The notes below the pieces were generated by a model. It worked only from the letters and a program-made list of their open reading frames with translations, was not told where the DNA came from and did no database searches. Both the position numbers and the translations under genes were made by a program. Of a stretch of 64,000 nucleotides of DNA, positions 1 to 13,600 are shown in pieces. Each line of letters opens with the position of its first letter. The stretch's first letter is position 1. The stretch covers positions 1,054,001-1,118,000 of the forward strand of contig OY723306.1 of assembly GCA_963210315.1 (NCBI GenBank). The letters run 5' to 3'. This stretch comes from Rhynchopus euleeides. Lineage: Eukaryota; Euglenozoa; Diplonemea; Diplonemida; Diplonemidae.

Positions 1-369
1 GCGGAGGAGCGGAGCGACGCCCTGAGGAGGATTAACGACCCGAAGCTCGCGCAGGCGGCGACGCTGCTGGAGATGGGAGAGGTCGACGAGCCGACGGAGC
101 AAGAGATCCTTCGGTCGCTGGAGACGGTGGACAAGGCGCTGCCCGACCTCCGCGGGCAGGACTTTGCGGATATCGACAACCTGAAGGATGTGATCGAGAA
201 GGTGGTTGCCCTGCGCGAGTCTGGGAAGGAGGCAGATGCGTCGCAGCTCGAGTCTGCAATGAAGGCACTCTCCACCCGCGACAAGCTGACCCGTTCGACC
301 GATGTTCTCGATCAGATGGTGGAGAAGCTGACCGCGGCAGACGCGCTGGATGTCACCCTTGTCCAATAG
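1..369 (+). CDS. C-terminal part of an unrecognised helical protein (5' end outside window)
   Basis: An open frame runs from base 1 to a TAG at 367-369, giving the last 122 residues of a protein whose start lies to the left of the window. The fragment is rich in Leu, Ala, Glu, Asp and Lys, has no Cys, and reads as a set of amphipathic helices that could form a coiled coil or a helical repeat. Codon use (G/C third positions) matches the well-supported genes further right, which is why I take it as real. An internal ATG at 73 is not needed as a start, because the frame is open upstream with the same composition. I recognise no family. No AATAAA is seen just after the stop; a poly(G) run begins about 45 nt downstream. 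Confidence 0.75.
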   Translation, partial: AEERSDALRRINDPKLAQAATLLEMGEVDEPTEQEILRSLETVDKALPDLRGQDFADIDNLKDVIEKVVALRESGKEADASQLESAMKALSTRDKLTRSTDVLDQMVEKLTAADALDVTLVQ

Positions 370-1400
370 GCTCACTGGCGAGGGATTGGCGTGTGAGTGG
401 AGCGTGAGGGGGTGGGGGGGGGGGGTGGAGGTGGTGTGTGCCTCTCTAGCCTAGCACTGCCTGCCAAAAAAAACATACCGGGTGTCGCTGAGATTTTTCC
501 AAAGGAAACCACAAAAAAACAGGGAGTGCTTCAACGCGCGTGTGGTGTGTGTTCGTGGTGACCACGTTTTTGAGCTGAGGGGGGTGGAGGTGGAGTCATG
601 GCCCCTCCTGTGCATGCAGTGTGTGTTGCTGTATGGGATGTAGCCCTCGGTTGGTTTGCCGGCTCGGTGTGCCCTGCGCTGAAACAAGGGAAAGAAATAT
701 GTTTGGACTGCGTTCGGAGGGATGCCTTATTGGGGGTGTGCTTTCAGGAGCCAGGGTCAAACCTCTGCTGTATGCGATTACAGGGTCACGTTTGATGGGC
801 TTTTTCAGAACCAGTGTAGAAGAAAGGCCATTGGGGAGCCATAGGTGGTTGTGTGTGCCAACCGTCGGGCTGATTGAGTTTGGGGGGGTCCCCTCCCTCC
901 GGGCCGCTGCGTGTATGTGGGGCTGTCCTCCATTTGACAAAAAAAACGTCTAACCCTGTGATAGCTTCTCGCTTCCGCTTCTGTGGTATTCCCCCCCCCC
1001 CCCCCGGGAACTGCCCCCACCCACCCAACCTGACGCAAAAAGTCGTGTTTGCGGTGGCAACCCCTTCTGACCATGGGGCCACCTGTCACCTTTGTCCCCA
1101 CTCCACCCTGCCTCACACCACTTCGACCAATGTGCTATGCTTGTGGTGTGATTAAGGTTCAAAAAAATCGAGGTATTCTCTTTGGATCCCTTCGTCACAC
1201 ACGATCCACGATCCCCACCGCAGGTCTGTGCTTCACCGGAAGACGGGAGGATCACGTCACGGTCAGAAGGGACGGGGGGGGAAGGGGGTGGGAGGAGAGA
1301 CACCAGATCTTCCCTCTACACATCAACCCCCCCCCCCCCCTGGGAGCGGCTTCCCACAAACCCACCCCTCCGGCACGGGGTCTGCGTAAAAGGGTGCGGG
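370..1400. other. Intergenic, low complexity
   Basis: I see no gene here. The stretch carries long G runs (about 410-425), C runs (about 990-1004 and 1327-1339) and A runs. Short open frames exist on both strands but cross the homopolymers and lack the GC3-rich codon use of the real genes. Confidence 0.6.
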
Positions 1401-1402
1401 TA

Positions 1403-2375
1403 CACGGTGGGATCTTGTAAATCTTACATGTATAACTACAAGTATATACATGTATTATACATGTATAATACTTGCATGTCAACTATTATACATGTATAAT
1501 ACATGTATATGCCTGAAATATACATGTAAAATACATGTATATGGAGGGTGTATGATTTTCCGGATTTTCCTGTTTTTTCCCGATTTTCCGAAAAATTTGC
1601 CACTGGTTGACACAAGGGCGAATTTCGAGAAAAATCCGAAAATCAGGAAAAATCAGGTTTTTTTCGGATTTCCGGGATGGTCACCATACACCCTCCGGAA
1701 AAAAATCCGAAATTTTTGGGTCGAAAAAAAATTTTTTTTTCTGACCCGAAAATCTGTGTCTGCGGACTGCCACACTGTGAAAAATCGGAAAATTTCCGAA
1801 AAAAGTCGAAAATTTTGGCCTTTCCTGGCCTATGTGGTCCCAAAGGGCCCGGGTTGCCCGGATTTTCACCCAAAAACACCCCAAAAATTTTTGCATTTTC
1901 CAAAATACTTGCATGCAAGTAAAATACATGTATTTTACTTGTCATGCAAGTATTTTACATGTATAATACTTGCATGACAAGTATTATACCGTATACGTAA
2001 ATATTATGGAACGTAAATATTATGGAACGGGCCCATTTTTGCCCGGTCCGTTCCATAATATTTACGTTCCATAATATTTACAGGGCCAGTTGGGGACTCG
2101 GTGGTGAGGATGGCTTGCCTCAGGAATCGCGCGAAAAGTGCACGAGTAGGTCCCGTCAGGGACTCTGTATGCCGTCCGATCACCTGGTCCAAGTCCCCGA
2201 GTCGCAGAAAGCCCTGTAAATATTATGGAACGAAAAAAATCTGGAACGCCAACCCACCAGCGTTCCAAAATATTTACGTTCCATAATAATTACGTTCCAT
2301 AATATTTACGTTCCAAAATATTTACGTATACGGTACTTGTAGTTATACATGTAAAATTTACAAGATCCCACCGTG
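1403..2375. mobile_element. 973-bp TA-flanked element with terminal inverted repeats (non-autonomous)
   Basis: The left end CACGGTGGGATCTTG at 1403 is repeated in inverted orientation at 2375. The two ends match for about 42 bp with one mismatch. A TA dinucleotide sits outside both ends (1401-1402 and 2376-2377), the target duplication expected of Tc1/mariner-type or related transposases. The interior is AT-rich, unlike its surroundings. It is itself built of palindromes: TACATGTA-type words at 1425-1545 and 1915-1985, an inverted pair ending near 1545 and 1695, and nested copies of CGTAAATATTATGGAACG in both orientations from 1996 to 2330. It has no transposase frame, so it would depend on an enzyme encoded elsewhere. 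Confidence 0.8.
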
Positions 2376-2377
2376 TA

Positions 2378-5300
2378 GGGAAGAGAGACGGGGGGGGGGG
2401 AGGGGGGCACACTTTTGTTTGTGACTTTATGCTGCCCATCCCCAGCACCTCCTCGTGTGTCTGCCGAAGAGTTTTCGGGGTATTTACTTCGTCGAGGGGG
2501 GGGGTGGGGGCGTTCCTTCTTTCACCAGTGTTGGGTTCGCTGTGTATGTGCATATATTGTTTTGAAGCCAGAGTTCTGCGCAGCGTTTGCCTGTGGGTGG
2601 ATTCAAAATGGCTATTGTCCCATTTCGAGGCGCGTGCCATGTGTGTGTATGTGTGTGGTGGGACTCCCACCCACACATCAGCATGCTTGTTGACCCGCAG
2701 AGTTTCTTTCGTCACACGCCCGAAGCACGAGTGTGGCAGCATTCTGCCGCTTCTGCCTGAAGGTTCCCTCCCCCCCCATTCTCTCGTCTCTTGGGCGCAA
2801 TTAACGAAGCGTTACGAAGAGAGGGCTTGTTTTGCGCGTCGCGGCAATCACACACCCACTGCGTTTCTCGGTGTCCTTTTTAAACCTCGCGCAACAATCA
2901 TTGGTTCTGCAAAACAGGCTCTCTCACCCCACTCTCTCTCTCTTTCTCACAATCGGATATATATTTTTTTACTGGTTACCCGCGGGAGGGATCCCCGCGA
3001 AGTAGCGAAATAAAAAAAAACGTACGGCCTGAAGCTTTCTGGATTTGACACCTTTTCTTTCTCCGGATGCCACTTCACAGGGCCTCAACACAGCCTTGAG
3101 ACACAAAGTGTGCGACCCAAACGGGGGAAAAAAATGTGCAGTTCCGGGCCTGTTTGAAGCGACTGCTGGGCAGGGTGTTTCCACCATAAAAGCGAAAGGA
3201 GTGCGGGTTTTTTTGCCCCCCCCCCCCTCCACCCCCCCTCCCCTGGCGTTGTTCTCTTTTCCCTAATTTTCTGCCAAGAGAAAGCAAGCTGGGGGTGTTT
3301 CATTTTGCTTGTATTTTTTTTGCGTATTCATACGCCAGCAGAAGGGTGGGGTAATAGGTGTGTGTGCATGGCGTGCCGAGGAGGTGGTGGGGGGGGGGGG
3401 GTCGGGGTGATTCGTTACGCAAACCCAACAAAGGCGTTTCTGTTTGCAAGGGGAGGGCCATGTCGCGCAACTGCCTTGAGAACTCATGAGGCAACCAGCT
3501 CCCCCCCTGACGAGGCTTGCGCCTCGTTTGGATCGTTGTTCTGACAGTGAACTGACAGGAGTTTCTGCCCGCATGCCGCCGTCTCCCCCGTCGCCTGCAT
3601 AACAGGTGAAGCCTGTGAAGGGATGTGCAACTGGAGGGAGAATAAGGTGTGGATAGTCTGTCGGGCTGATCCCGGATTCACACCCAGCACCCCACGGTAT
3701 AATAGCCGACCTGATTCGCAGATAATACATATGATTCGTGTGGCGATAGCGCTCTCCATCTGCTCTGGAGGGTCCCGTCAGCCTCTCTCACCTTCTGTGG
3801 TTTGTGCCTTGGAACTCTGTGATAACAACGCCTTCGTGGGAACAAGGTGTTGGTCAGTTTTTGTGATTGGGCCGGGAGGTACCTACCTCGAGGGCTCGCT
3901 CCGCGAAAGAATGTCAGAATATTGAGGCAAGTTGCTCAAATCTGTGACATGGATGCTGCGGGGGGGTACACGATGACCACATTGCCAACAACACATGAAA
4001 GTTGAAACGGCGGTTCAGAAGCCTATCTTACTGTGAGAGCCGTGTCACATCTGACACAGCTCATGACTGCCGGCACGCACATTGCACACACAAAGAATTT
4101 GCAACACACACTGTGGCACAGGAAGAGCATCCTGTGCAAACAACCAGAACCAAAAAAAATGAGAACTGCACCACCCCATCCCCTATCCCCCCCCGCCCAC
4201 CGTTTCTTCTTCGATTCGTAACCGCCTTTAGTGGCGCCTTTTCTTACCCTTCATTTTTCTCTCTTCTTTGCGGTCTTTCTCGAAAAAAATCCGTGTCCTT
4301 CTGTGCCGCTGCACTGCCTGGTTGTGCGTGCTTCGCTGTGCCCCCCCCCCCCCTCCACCCCTCCCCCCAACCGTGAAATTTCAGATAACCGTCTCGGTTT
4401 CTCGTGTTGTGGACCTCCGGGGCTGCGATGCGATGCCCAGTTCGCACATCTAAACTAGCAAAGGAAATTTCAGAAAACATTTCAGTGATCACGCTCCCTG
4501 AAGGGTTCTTGAAAGGCGCACCTCACCCCCTCACACTCACACGGACTCGGGTCACTGATGGCAAATCCCTTTTAGCTTGTTCGAAGGGTGGGGAAGGGGA
4601 GGGGGTCCTCGACAGGGCAGATCGAGATAGCTCGCTCGATTTGTCGATGCTGAAATACAAACATCTCAAGATCGACCTCCCAGAGGTTTCCCTCTCGCAA
4701 CACTATGCACGCCAAGGTTGGGTGGTTCGGTGTCCAGCCTCTGGTTTGCGAAGGGCCGAGAGAGGGGGGAGGGCGCTGTTTTGGAGAGCTATTTTCTGTC
4801 TTCGGGTGTTGTTCCAAAGTGGGCAGCTGTGCTGCCCACCGCTACCAACCACCCGCCGAGCAAAAAGCATATCATATCGCCGAGACAAACAGACATTCGT
4901 GTGCATAACAAGCAATACCCGGGTGATGTTTGCGGATGTGTCAAAAGAATGAATGAATAAGAGATAGAAAGGACGATGTCGTGACAACAGTGGAGTGGTG
5001 ATTACAGCCCCTCAAAAGGGGGGGCTGGGGGCTGCGCTTGCAGCAGCTCGAACATGCCGCTTGATCCAACAAGAAATGAAGAAACGTGAATGAAATACAC
5101 AGAGGATGTATACCCGGAGCGCACTCCTCCGACCCCCCACACACACACATACAGCGCAGCTCTGGGATTTCTGAAAACTGCGAACCTCGAACATACCCCA
5201 CCCATCTCCAGAACTGGCTTTTCCTCACACGTCGGATTCTGGTCGTCGGCACAAAGCACACCGCCTTCTGGCCAAATTCCAGGACCCCCCCGTCCCCCCC

Positions 5301-7580
5301 TTGTCGGTGTGCCCCTTCGGTCGTCGGCTCGACTCACTGATCCTCAACACAGCGACTGAGACCAACCTTCCTCTGCCTGGTCCCTCGCTTCTTTGCGTTT
5401 CTTCAGCCTCAGCCCCTCATCCCCTCTATTTTACAGATCTTCCTCTTCTTCTTCTTTTTCGTACGCCGCACACCGTAATCACGCTGGGTTCGTAAAGACT
5501 AGATTAGACCGCGCAAATGCAAGCAGCACCACACCCACAGCCGAAGTGGAAAGGCGTTCCGTGCTGGACTGGACTGGGGAGGAGAGGCTCCGGTTCCTTT
5601 TGTTTGCCTTGTTGTTCTCTTTACGGCTCTGACCTAACTACGGATCTGCGGTACATAGACCGTCCGGCCGCCCCCCCAGAAGGGGTGTGGAACACCCTTT
5701 TCTCGTGTGGCGCCCGCACACACGAACACACAAAGCTACGCCCAGTGTGTTCGTCAAAACTTCATGAAAAACACTTGTGTGTCTGCGGATCGTGGGGGTG
5801 GTGGTGGGTGGGGTGCCCCGAAGCAACAACAAAAAATACCAATCCCACCACTCGACTAACAAGCCCACCACCCCCTCGCGATGAAGATCGGTTCAAAAAC
5901 AAACGTGTGCAGAGGGGTTGTGGAGCATTCCATCAGAGCGAACTACTCGGGTTGCGGCCTCCACAAGACAATACTCTTATCGTGTGTGGAGGTCTTCGCT
6001 ACGGGGTGGTCGTCAGTGCATTTTAGTGCATATTCCAGTTGAATTGGCTGAAAACTGACGAAGATTGACTATGGATAACGACCAGCGAAGACCCCCCCTG
6101 TGTGTATGGAAGGTTAGCATAATCATATCCAGCCCCATGTAAACGGCCTGAGGTGTGACAGCCCGGTCCACCTCCGAATCTTAACGTGTGTGCGTAAGGT
6201 GTACGGCGGCTGGCTGACCTGGCCCTGCCAGGGGATGCACACCCGACACCCCACACCACACCCCACACCTCCAGCACTTTTTCAAAATGAATGAGCGATA
6301 GAGGCCTGGGTGGGTTCATCGGTATCACTTTTGTGTTGCGCATCACGGTTTTGACACCACACAGCGCGCAGGGGCTTGAGTGGGCACCAGGCTGTGCATA
6401 CACATGCATAAAACACAGTGGTGGGCTAGGATCTGTGCAGGGTTAACCCTCAAAAAAAGTGATCGACACACACACACACACACACACATACCCCTCTTGT
6501 GCGCACAGTAGCGAATCAACCAAGCCTTCTTCCCAGTTGAGATATATCCCAGCGTTTTACCCCGCCCCTCTCCCCTTCTCCCCCCCCCCCCCCCCCACAA
6601 CACCCATTCGTCTTTCTCCAAAATTCCTCCTGCCCCTCCCCCCCCTCTTGTTGTTTTGAAGAGAGTTCGATTTACGACTTGGCAACTACAGGTATGGTGG
6701 AGGGGGGGGGGGGGTGGGGGGGTGGCAGTAGAGAGGCACGTATCGAGGAGACGGGAGGGTTTTACTTTGCGCATATCGGGGCCCGGGGCTCCCATTTGTC
6801 GACGGGAAAATATTGCAAACTGTTAAGCCGGCAACAAACGCCTTCTGGCAACGTTGTGCATGTCGCTGCCCTGGTTATCTCGTGCGCCCCCGTGTCTGCT
6901 TTTCGATACCAAACAAAATAAAGCCAAGAAAAAATATCGTTCAAAAGTTGTTCAAAAAAAATGGCCCAGTGTCACCTGGGTGTATCCTGGTGGTGAAGAG
7001 CATTCCGGGAGGTGTCTGCCCGAGAGGTTCGACACCCCCCCAAAGAAAATCGTTCAAATCGTTTCGACATTCGCAACCCCTTCGGTTTGTCATGGCAAGG
7101 CTCTTACAGACAACAAAGATAACGAACGATTTTATTTGAAAATCGAAAATTCAAAAAATATACAAAACGCCGTTTCACACAAAAATATGGCAAAAACTTA
7201 AACCGCGAGGGATCTCGCAGGCAGGGGCGAGAGATCCCTCGGCAGTATTCGTGTGCAGGGTGGGTGGGTAGGTGGGCGAGGCCTGATTTGGCCCTTCCTG
7301 TGGTTCTGACAGACAGCATGTGTTATGTTGGGTGATCTCTCAAGCCCAAAAATACGCCCCCCCGCCCCCCCCCCGCCCCGCCCCCGACACACGTCAAGTT
7401 TTTTCAGCTCGCGGGTTTGCAGTCAATTCCTGATACCGGTTCACACTGTTCGGCTCGCCCGAAGTTTGACCCCCATCGCACTGCCTCTGTTAGATAACGA
7501 ATATGTAGAGGCTGTCTTTCATCCGCTTGGTAAAGGCAACGCGCACACACCCACCCACAATAGGAACCATTCCATACACC
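2378..7580. other. Intergenic, 5.2 kb, no supported gene
   Basis: Apart from poly(C)/poly(G) runs (for example 2391-2401, 3217-3228, 3387-3400, 4341-4353, 6584-6597, 6700-6721) and a (CA)n tract near 6464-6488, I see nothing I can support. The longest open frames (4404-4952 on +, 6023-6409 on -) have codon use unlike the genes in this window and show no domain. Confidence 0.55.
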
Positions 7581-7586
7581 AGAGAG

Positions 7587-7593
7587 TATATAG
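7587..7593 (+). promoter_or_regulatory. TATA-like box upstream of the giant gene
   Basis: TATATAG lies 57 bp before the ATG at 7651. A similar TATATAT lies 78 bp before the ATG at 32435. The spacing fits a core promoter with a short leader, but most other genes here lack such a box, so this is only suggestive. Confidence 0.3.
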
Positions 7594-7650
7594 AGCACAC
7601 GGCAGGCAGGACTGCGTTATCTTCGTGGGCCAGTTCAGAAGGGCCGTGCG

Positions 7651-10600
7651 ATGGTGCAGCGGCATATGTTGCTGCTGGCGCTGGCCGGAACAAGCCATGC
7701 GTTGTGCAACGACTACGACAGCGAATCGACATGCAGGTCGGATGCGGCTTGCGTCTGGAGCCCCCAGTGGTACCCCGGGCTGTGCACCGAGGACCCGTGC
7801 AGGGGAAGGCTTGGGGAGACGTCGTGCCTGAGCTCTGACGTGGCAATGCCGGTGCCGTGCATCAACCCGCCTGGTGACGACGACTTCTGCGATGTGGATG
7901 CGTGCACCTACAACCCGATGCTGGCTGCCCCATGCCAGATCCGGCATTGCATGTACTTCGACGAGGCGTCGTGCACTGGGGACAGGGCGGGGAACTGTGA
8001 ATGGCACGCGCCGTCGAACGTAGACCTCAGCAGCAAGCCGATGTCCGAGCGTATGGCGTACTGCGCGGAGAACAACTGTGCTGGCCTGTCGAGGAGTGTG
8101 TGCGAGCAGACAAACGGGTGTCAGTACACCTCGTCGTGTGAGCATACGACGTGTGGGGAGTATTCTGACGAGTTGTCCTGCGACAGGGACAAGCGGTGCC
8201 ACTGGGATGTGAGCAAGGGGTTCTGCAAGGATACGGAGTGTGCGCAGTACGGTGCGTCGGAGTGCCACGGGAAGGGCGGGTGCATGTTGGATGGGGCTGT
8301 GTGTGTTCCGAAGACCTGCAACAAGTACAACAACCCACCGGACAGATGCGCGTGCTCGCATGACTCTGACTGCAAGTGGCATCTCAACGCGCCGAACTCG
8401 TACTGCGTGGACCCTGCCTTCGATGCGTGCCCTGATCTGGATGTTGCGTTCATTCTTGACGGGTCTGGTTCGATGAAGCGCTCGTTTGGGCGGCACAAGC
8501 ACGGCTTCTACGGGCTGATGGAGATCATGCGCGACTGGATGAAGACGGTGCCGCTGACGGGTGACGACCACACGATGGGTGCGTCAATCACCTCCAAGGG
8601 CAAGGGCTTCCGCATTACCTTCATCCAGTTCTCGAAGCGCGACGCTGATCCGGATGAGGATCACCCAATGGGGTGCAAAGTGGGGGAGTGCACAGACGGC
8701 CTGCTGTCAGGCAACCGCGACGAGCTGCAGGGTGACATTGAGTGGCACGAGGACAACTACCAGAGGAGGTGGACTTACCTCAATGCTGCATTGATGGACG
8801 TGGCAGACCACACCTTCCTGCCTTCTCAGAGCCCGTCGTGGCGCCAGCACGTTGCCATCATCATCGCAGATGGTGGTTTGACAGACTACGACGGCGATTC
8901 GTGCACTGGTGGGTGTGGGAGGGGTCGTGATCGCAAGTGGCGGGCGAAGTACAAGAACCGTCTTCTCGCGGCACAGGAGAAGCTGCGTGAGGAGGACGTG
9001 ACTGTGTTCGGTGTGGTGATCCGCCGTTTCGACTATCACTCCTTCCAGGACGAGAACGCTGCTGTCAAGCTGAAGCCTCTTCTCACAGAACCTGCAGACG
9101 ACCACTTCCTGAACCTGATGCTCGACGAGGTGCCCTCTGAGCTGCTGAACAAGCTGTGCGACCCCAACAGCAAGTTTGGGAAGCAACTCACAAGGGCCAC
9201 TTCAGCTGGGTGCACATCCAAGGTGGAGGCTGACTGCAAGGCCGCAGCGGTGTGTCAGTGGGACTCGCTGCGGATGCGATGCGAGGATTCGGTCTGCTTC
9301 CCACTGTGCACACAGGAGGAGTGCAATGCCAAGTCGGCGGTGTGTGTCTGGAACGGCGACCGTTGTGATCCGAAGGTGTCCGGTTGCACTGCGCTCACCA
9401 CCCAGTCAGCCTGTGCGAACGATGCGACTTGCATCTGGGACCCGATGTGGTCGAAGGGGTCGTGCACCGAAAACCCCTGCATCAGGATCGATGACCAGAA
9501 CACATGCGTTGCCCACATTCAGACCATGCCTGCGTGCACGCCACCGCTGGACGATCCGGACTACTGCGACGTGCAGGTGTGCCACCACGACCCGGTGGAC
9601 CGTTGCCAGGTGCAGGAGTGCCTGGAGGACACGGAGGGCAGGTGCTCAACGAAGACCAGTTGCCAGTGGCTCGCACCCAACCAGAGTCCGACAGCTGCAC
9701 CCTCCACGCTGGTGGCACTGTGTGCCGAGAAGCAGTGTCAGCACGCATCACAGGCGGACTGCGGCAAGGACGACGCATGCAAATGGGATGGGAAGACCTG
9801 TGTTGAGACGGAGTGCGCGAAGTTGCGGAACGAGAAGGACTGCGACCACAACCCGAAGTGCCACATGGACCTGACGAAGGACCCGCAGGTGTGTGTGACG
9901 ACGGAGTGCGCGAAGCACGACAGCCAGGACCCGTGTGACACTGACGCCAAGTGCATGTGGACGAAGGTCAATAACGTGGACGTCTGCGTCCCAAAGACAT
10001 GTGAGAAACACACCACGAAGTGCCCGTGCGACAAAGACGCCGACTGCAAGTGGCATCACGGGCCCTCGGGGTCATACTGTGCATCCTCGTCATTCAGCAA
10101 CTGCCCGGATGCTGACGTTGCATTCATCTTGGATGGGTCTGGTTCGATGAAGCGCTCGTTTGGGCGGCACAAGCACGGCTTCTACGGGCTGATGGAGATC
10201 ATGCGCGACTGGATGAAGACGGTGCCGCTGACGGGTGACGACCACACCGTGGGTGCGAGCACAAAGAAAGACGCCGGCTTCCGCATTACCTTCATCCAGT
10301 TCTCGAAGCGCGACGCTGACGCGGATGAGTACCACCCAATGGGGTGCAAGGTGGGGGAGTGCACAGACGGCCTGCTGTCAGGCAACCGCGACGAGCTGCA
10401 GGGTGACATTGAGTGGCACGAGGACAACTACCAGAAGAGTTGGACTTACCTCAATGCTGCATTGATGGACGTGGCAGACCACACCTTCCTGCCTTCTCAG
10501 AGCCCGTCGTGGCGCCAGCACGTTGCCATCATCATTGCTGATGGTGGGTTGACAGACTACGATGGCGACTCGTGCACTGGTGGGTGTGGCAAGAAGAAGG

Positions 10601-13600
10601 ACAAGAGGTGGAAGTCGAAGTACTACGATCGTCTTCTCGCGGCACAGGAGAAGCTGCGTGAGGAGGACGTGACTGTGTTCGGTGTGGTGATCCGCCGTTT
10701 CGACTATCACTCCTTCCAGGACGAGAACGCTGCTGTCAAGCTGAAGCCTCTTCTCACAGAACCTGCAGACGACCACTTCCTGAACCTGATGCTCGACGAG
10801 GTGTCTTCTGAGCTGCTGAACAAGCTGTGCGACCCTGGAAGTAAGTTGGGTCACGCGCTTGTGACGAAGGGGCCGGACTGCGGGGGTTATTCCGCTGAAG
10901 ATGAGTGCAAGACGGACAAGGCGTGCGTGTGGGACTCGGACGTGTCGCCCGCGCAGTGCAAGGAGTCTGTGTGTTACCCGCTGTGCGACGAGACGACATG
11001 CAACGGTGATAAATCCAAGGCTTGCCAGTGGAACGGGAAGATGTGCGAGTACATCCCCGGGTGCGACGCGAAGCCGCAGGCGGACTGCGAGAACGACCCA
11101 ACGTGCCTGTGGGACCCCGTGTGGTCGAAGGGGTCGTGCACGGACAACCCGTGCGTGGACAACAAGGACGAGGACTCGTGTAGGGCTGTCGGGGTGACGA
11201 TGCCGCTGCCGTGCGCAGCCCCGCCGGGGGACCCGGACTACTGCAAGCTTGACGTGTGCGACTACCACAAGCCCGGCACGTGTGAGGTGAAGAAGTGCCT
11301 GGAGGACACGGAGGGCAGGTGCTCAACGAAGACCAGTTGCCAGTGGCTCGCACCCAACCAGAGTCCGACAGCTGCACCCTCCACGCTGGTGGCACTGTGT
11401 GCCGAGAAGCAGTGTCAGCACGCATCACAGGCGGACTGCGGCAAGGACGACGCATGCAAATGGGATGGGAAGACCTGTGTGGAGACGGAGTGCGCGAAGC
11501 TGCGGAACGAGAAGGACTGCGACCACAACCTGAAGTGCCACATGGACCTGACGAAGGACCCGCAGGTGTGTGTGACGACGGAGTGCGCGAAGCACGACAG
11601 CCAGGACCCGTGTGACAATGACGCCAAGTGCATGTGGACGAAGGTCAATAACGTGGACGTCTGCGTCCCAAAGACATGTGAGAAACACACCACGAAGTGC
11701 CCATGCGACTTGGACACTGACTGCAAGTGGCATCACGGGCAGGGGTCTGCTTCCTGTGTTGACAAGAACTACGACACATGTGCTGATCTGGATGTTGCGT
11801 TCATTCTTGACGGGTCTGGTTCGATGAAGCGCTCGTTTGGGCGGCACAAGCACGGCTTCTACGGGCTGATGGAGATCATGCGCGACTGGATGAAGACGGT
11901 GCCGCTGACGGGTGACGACCACACGATGGGTGCGTCAATCACCTCCAAGGGCAAGGGCTTCCGCATTACCTTCATCCAGTTCTCGAAGCGCGACGCTGAC
12001 GCGGATGAATACCACCCGATGGGATGCAAGGTGGGGGAGTGCACAGACGGCCTGCTGTCAGGCAACCGCGACGAGCTGCAGGGTGACATTGAGTGGCACG
12101 AGGACAACTACCAGAAGAAGTGGACTTACCTCAATGCTGCATTGATGGACGTGGCAGACCACACCTTCCTGCCTTCTCAGAGCCCGTCGTGGCGCCAGCA
12201 CGTTGCCATCATCATTGCTGATGGTGGGTTGACAGACTACGATGGCGACTCGTGCACTGGTGGGTGTGGCAAGAAGAAGGACAAGAGGTGGAAGTCGAAG
12301 TACTACGATCGTCTTCTCGCGGCACAGGAGAAGCTGCGTGAGGAGGACGTGACTGTGTTCGGTGTGGTGATCCGCCGTTTCGACTATCACTCCTTCCAGG
12401 ACGAGAACGCTGCTGTCAAGCTGAAGCCTCTTCTCACAGAACCTGCAGACGACCACTTCCTGAACCTGATGCTCGACGAGGTGTCTTCTGAGCTGCTGAA
12501 CAAGCTGTGCGACCCTGGAAGTAAGTTGGGTCACGCGCTTGTGACGAAGGGGCCGGACTGCGGGGGTTATTCCGCTGAAGATGAGTGCAAGACGGACAAG
12601 GCGTGCGTGTGGGACTCGGACGTGTCGCCCGCGCAGTGCAAGGAGTCTGTGTGTTACCCGCTGTGCGACGAGACGACATGCAACGGTGATAAATCCAAGG
12701 CTTGCCAGTGGAACGGGAAGATGTGCGAGTACATCCCCGGGTGCGACGCGAAGCCGCAGGCGGACTGCGAGAACGACCCAACGTGCCTGTGGGACCCCGT
12801 GTGGTCGAAGGGGTCGTGCACGGACAACCCGTGCGTGGACAACAAGGACGAGGACTCGTGTAGGGCTGTCGGGGTGACGATGCCGCTGCCGTGCGCAGCC
12901 CCGCCGGGGGACCCGGACTACTGCAAGCTTGACGTGTGCGACTACCACAAGCCCGGCACGTGTGAGGTGAAGAAGTGCCTGGAGGACACGGAGGGCAGGT
13001 GCTCAACGAAGACCAGTTGCCAGTGGCTCGCACCCAACCAGAGTCCGACAGCTGCACCCTCCACGCTGGTGGCACTGTGTGCCGAGAAGCAGTGTCAGCA
13101 CGCATCACAGGCGGACTGCGGCAAGGACGACGCATGCAAATGGGATGGGAAGACCTGTGTGGAGACGGAGTGCGCGAAGCTGCGGAACGAGAAGGACTGC
13201 GACCACAACCTGAAGTGCCACATGGACCTGACGAAGGACCCGCAGGTGTGTGTGACGACGGAGTGCGCGAAGCACGACAGCCAGGACCCGTGTGACAATG
13301 ACGCCAAGTGCATGTGGACGAAGGTCAATAACGTGGACGTCTGCGTCCCAAAGACATGTGAGAAACACACCACGAAGTGCCCATGCGACTTGGACACTGA
13401 CTGCAAGTGGCATCACGGGCAGGGGTCTGCTTCCTGTGTTGACAAGAACTACGACACATGTGCTGATCTGGATGTTGCGTTCATTCTTGACGGGTCTGGT
13501 TCGATGAAGCGCTCGTTTGGGCGGCACAAGCACGGCTTCTACGGGCTGATGGAGATCATGCGCGACTGGATGAAGACGGTGCCGCTGACGGGTGACGACC

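Noticed and set aside
4404..4952. A 182-codon frame on + in the first intergenic region
   Set aside because: Its codon use differs from the supported genes and it has no recognisable motif or splice-compatible neighbours.
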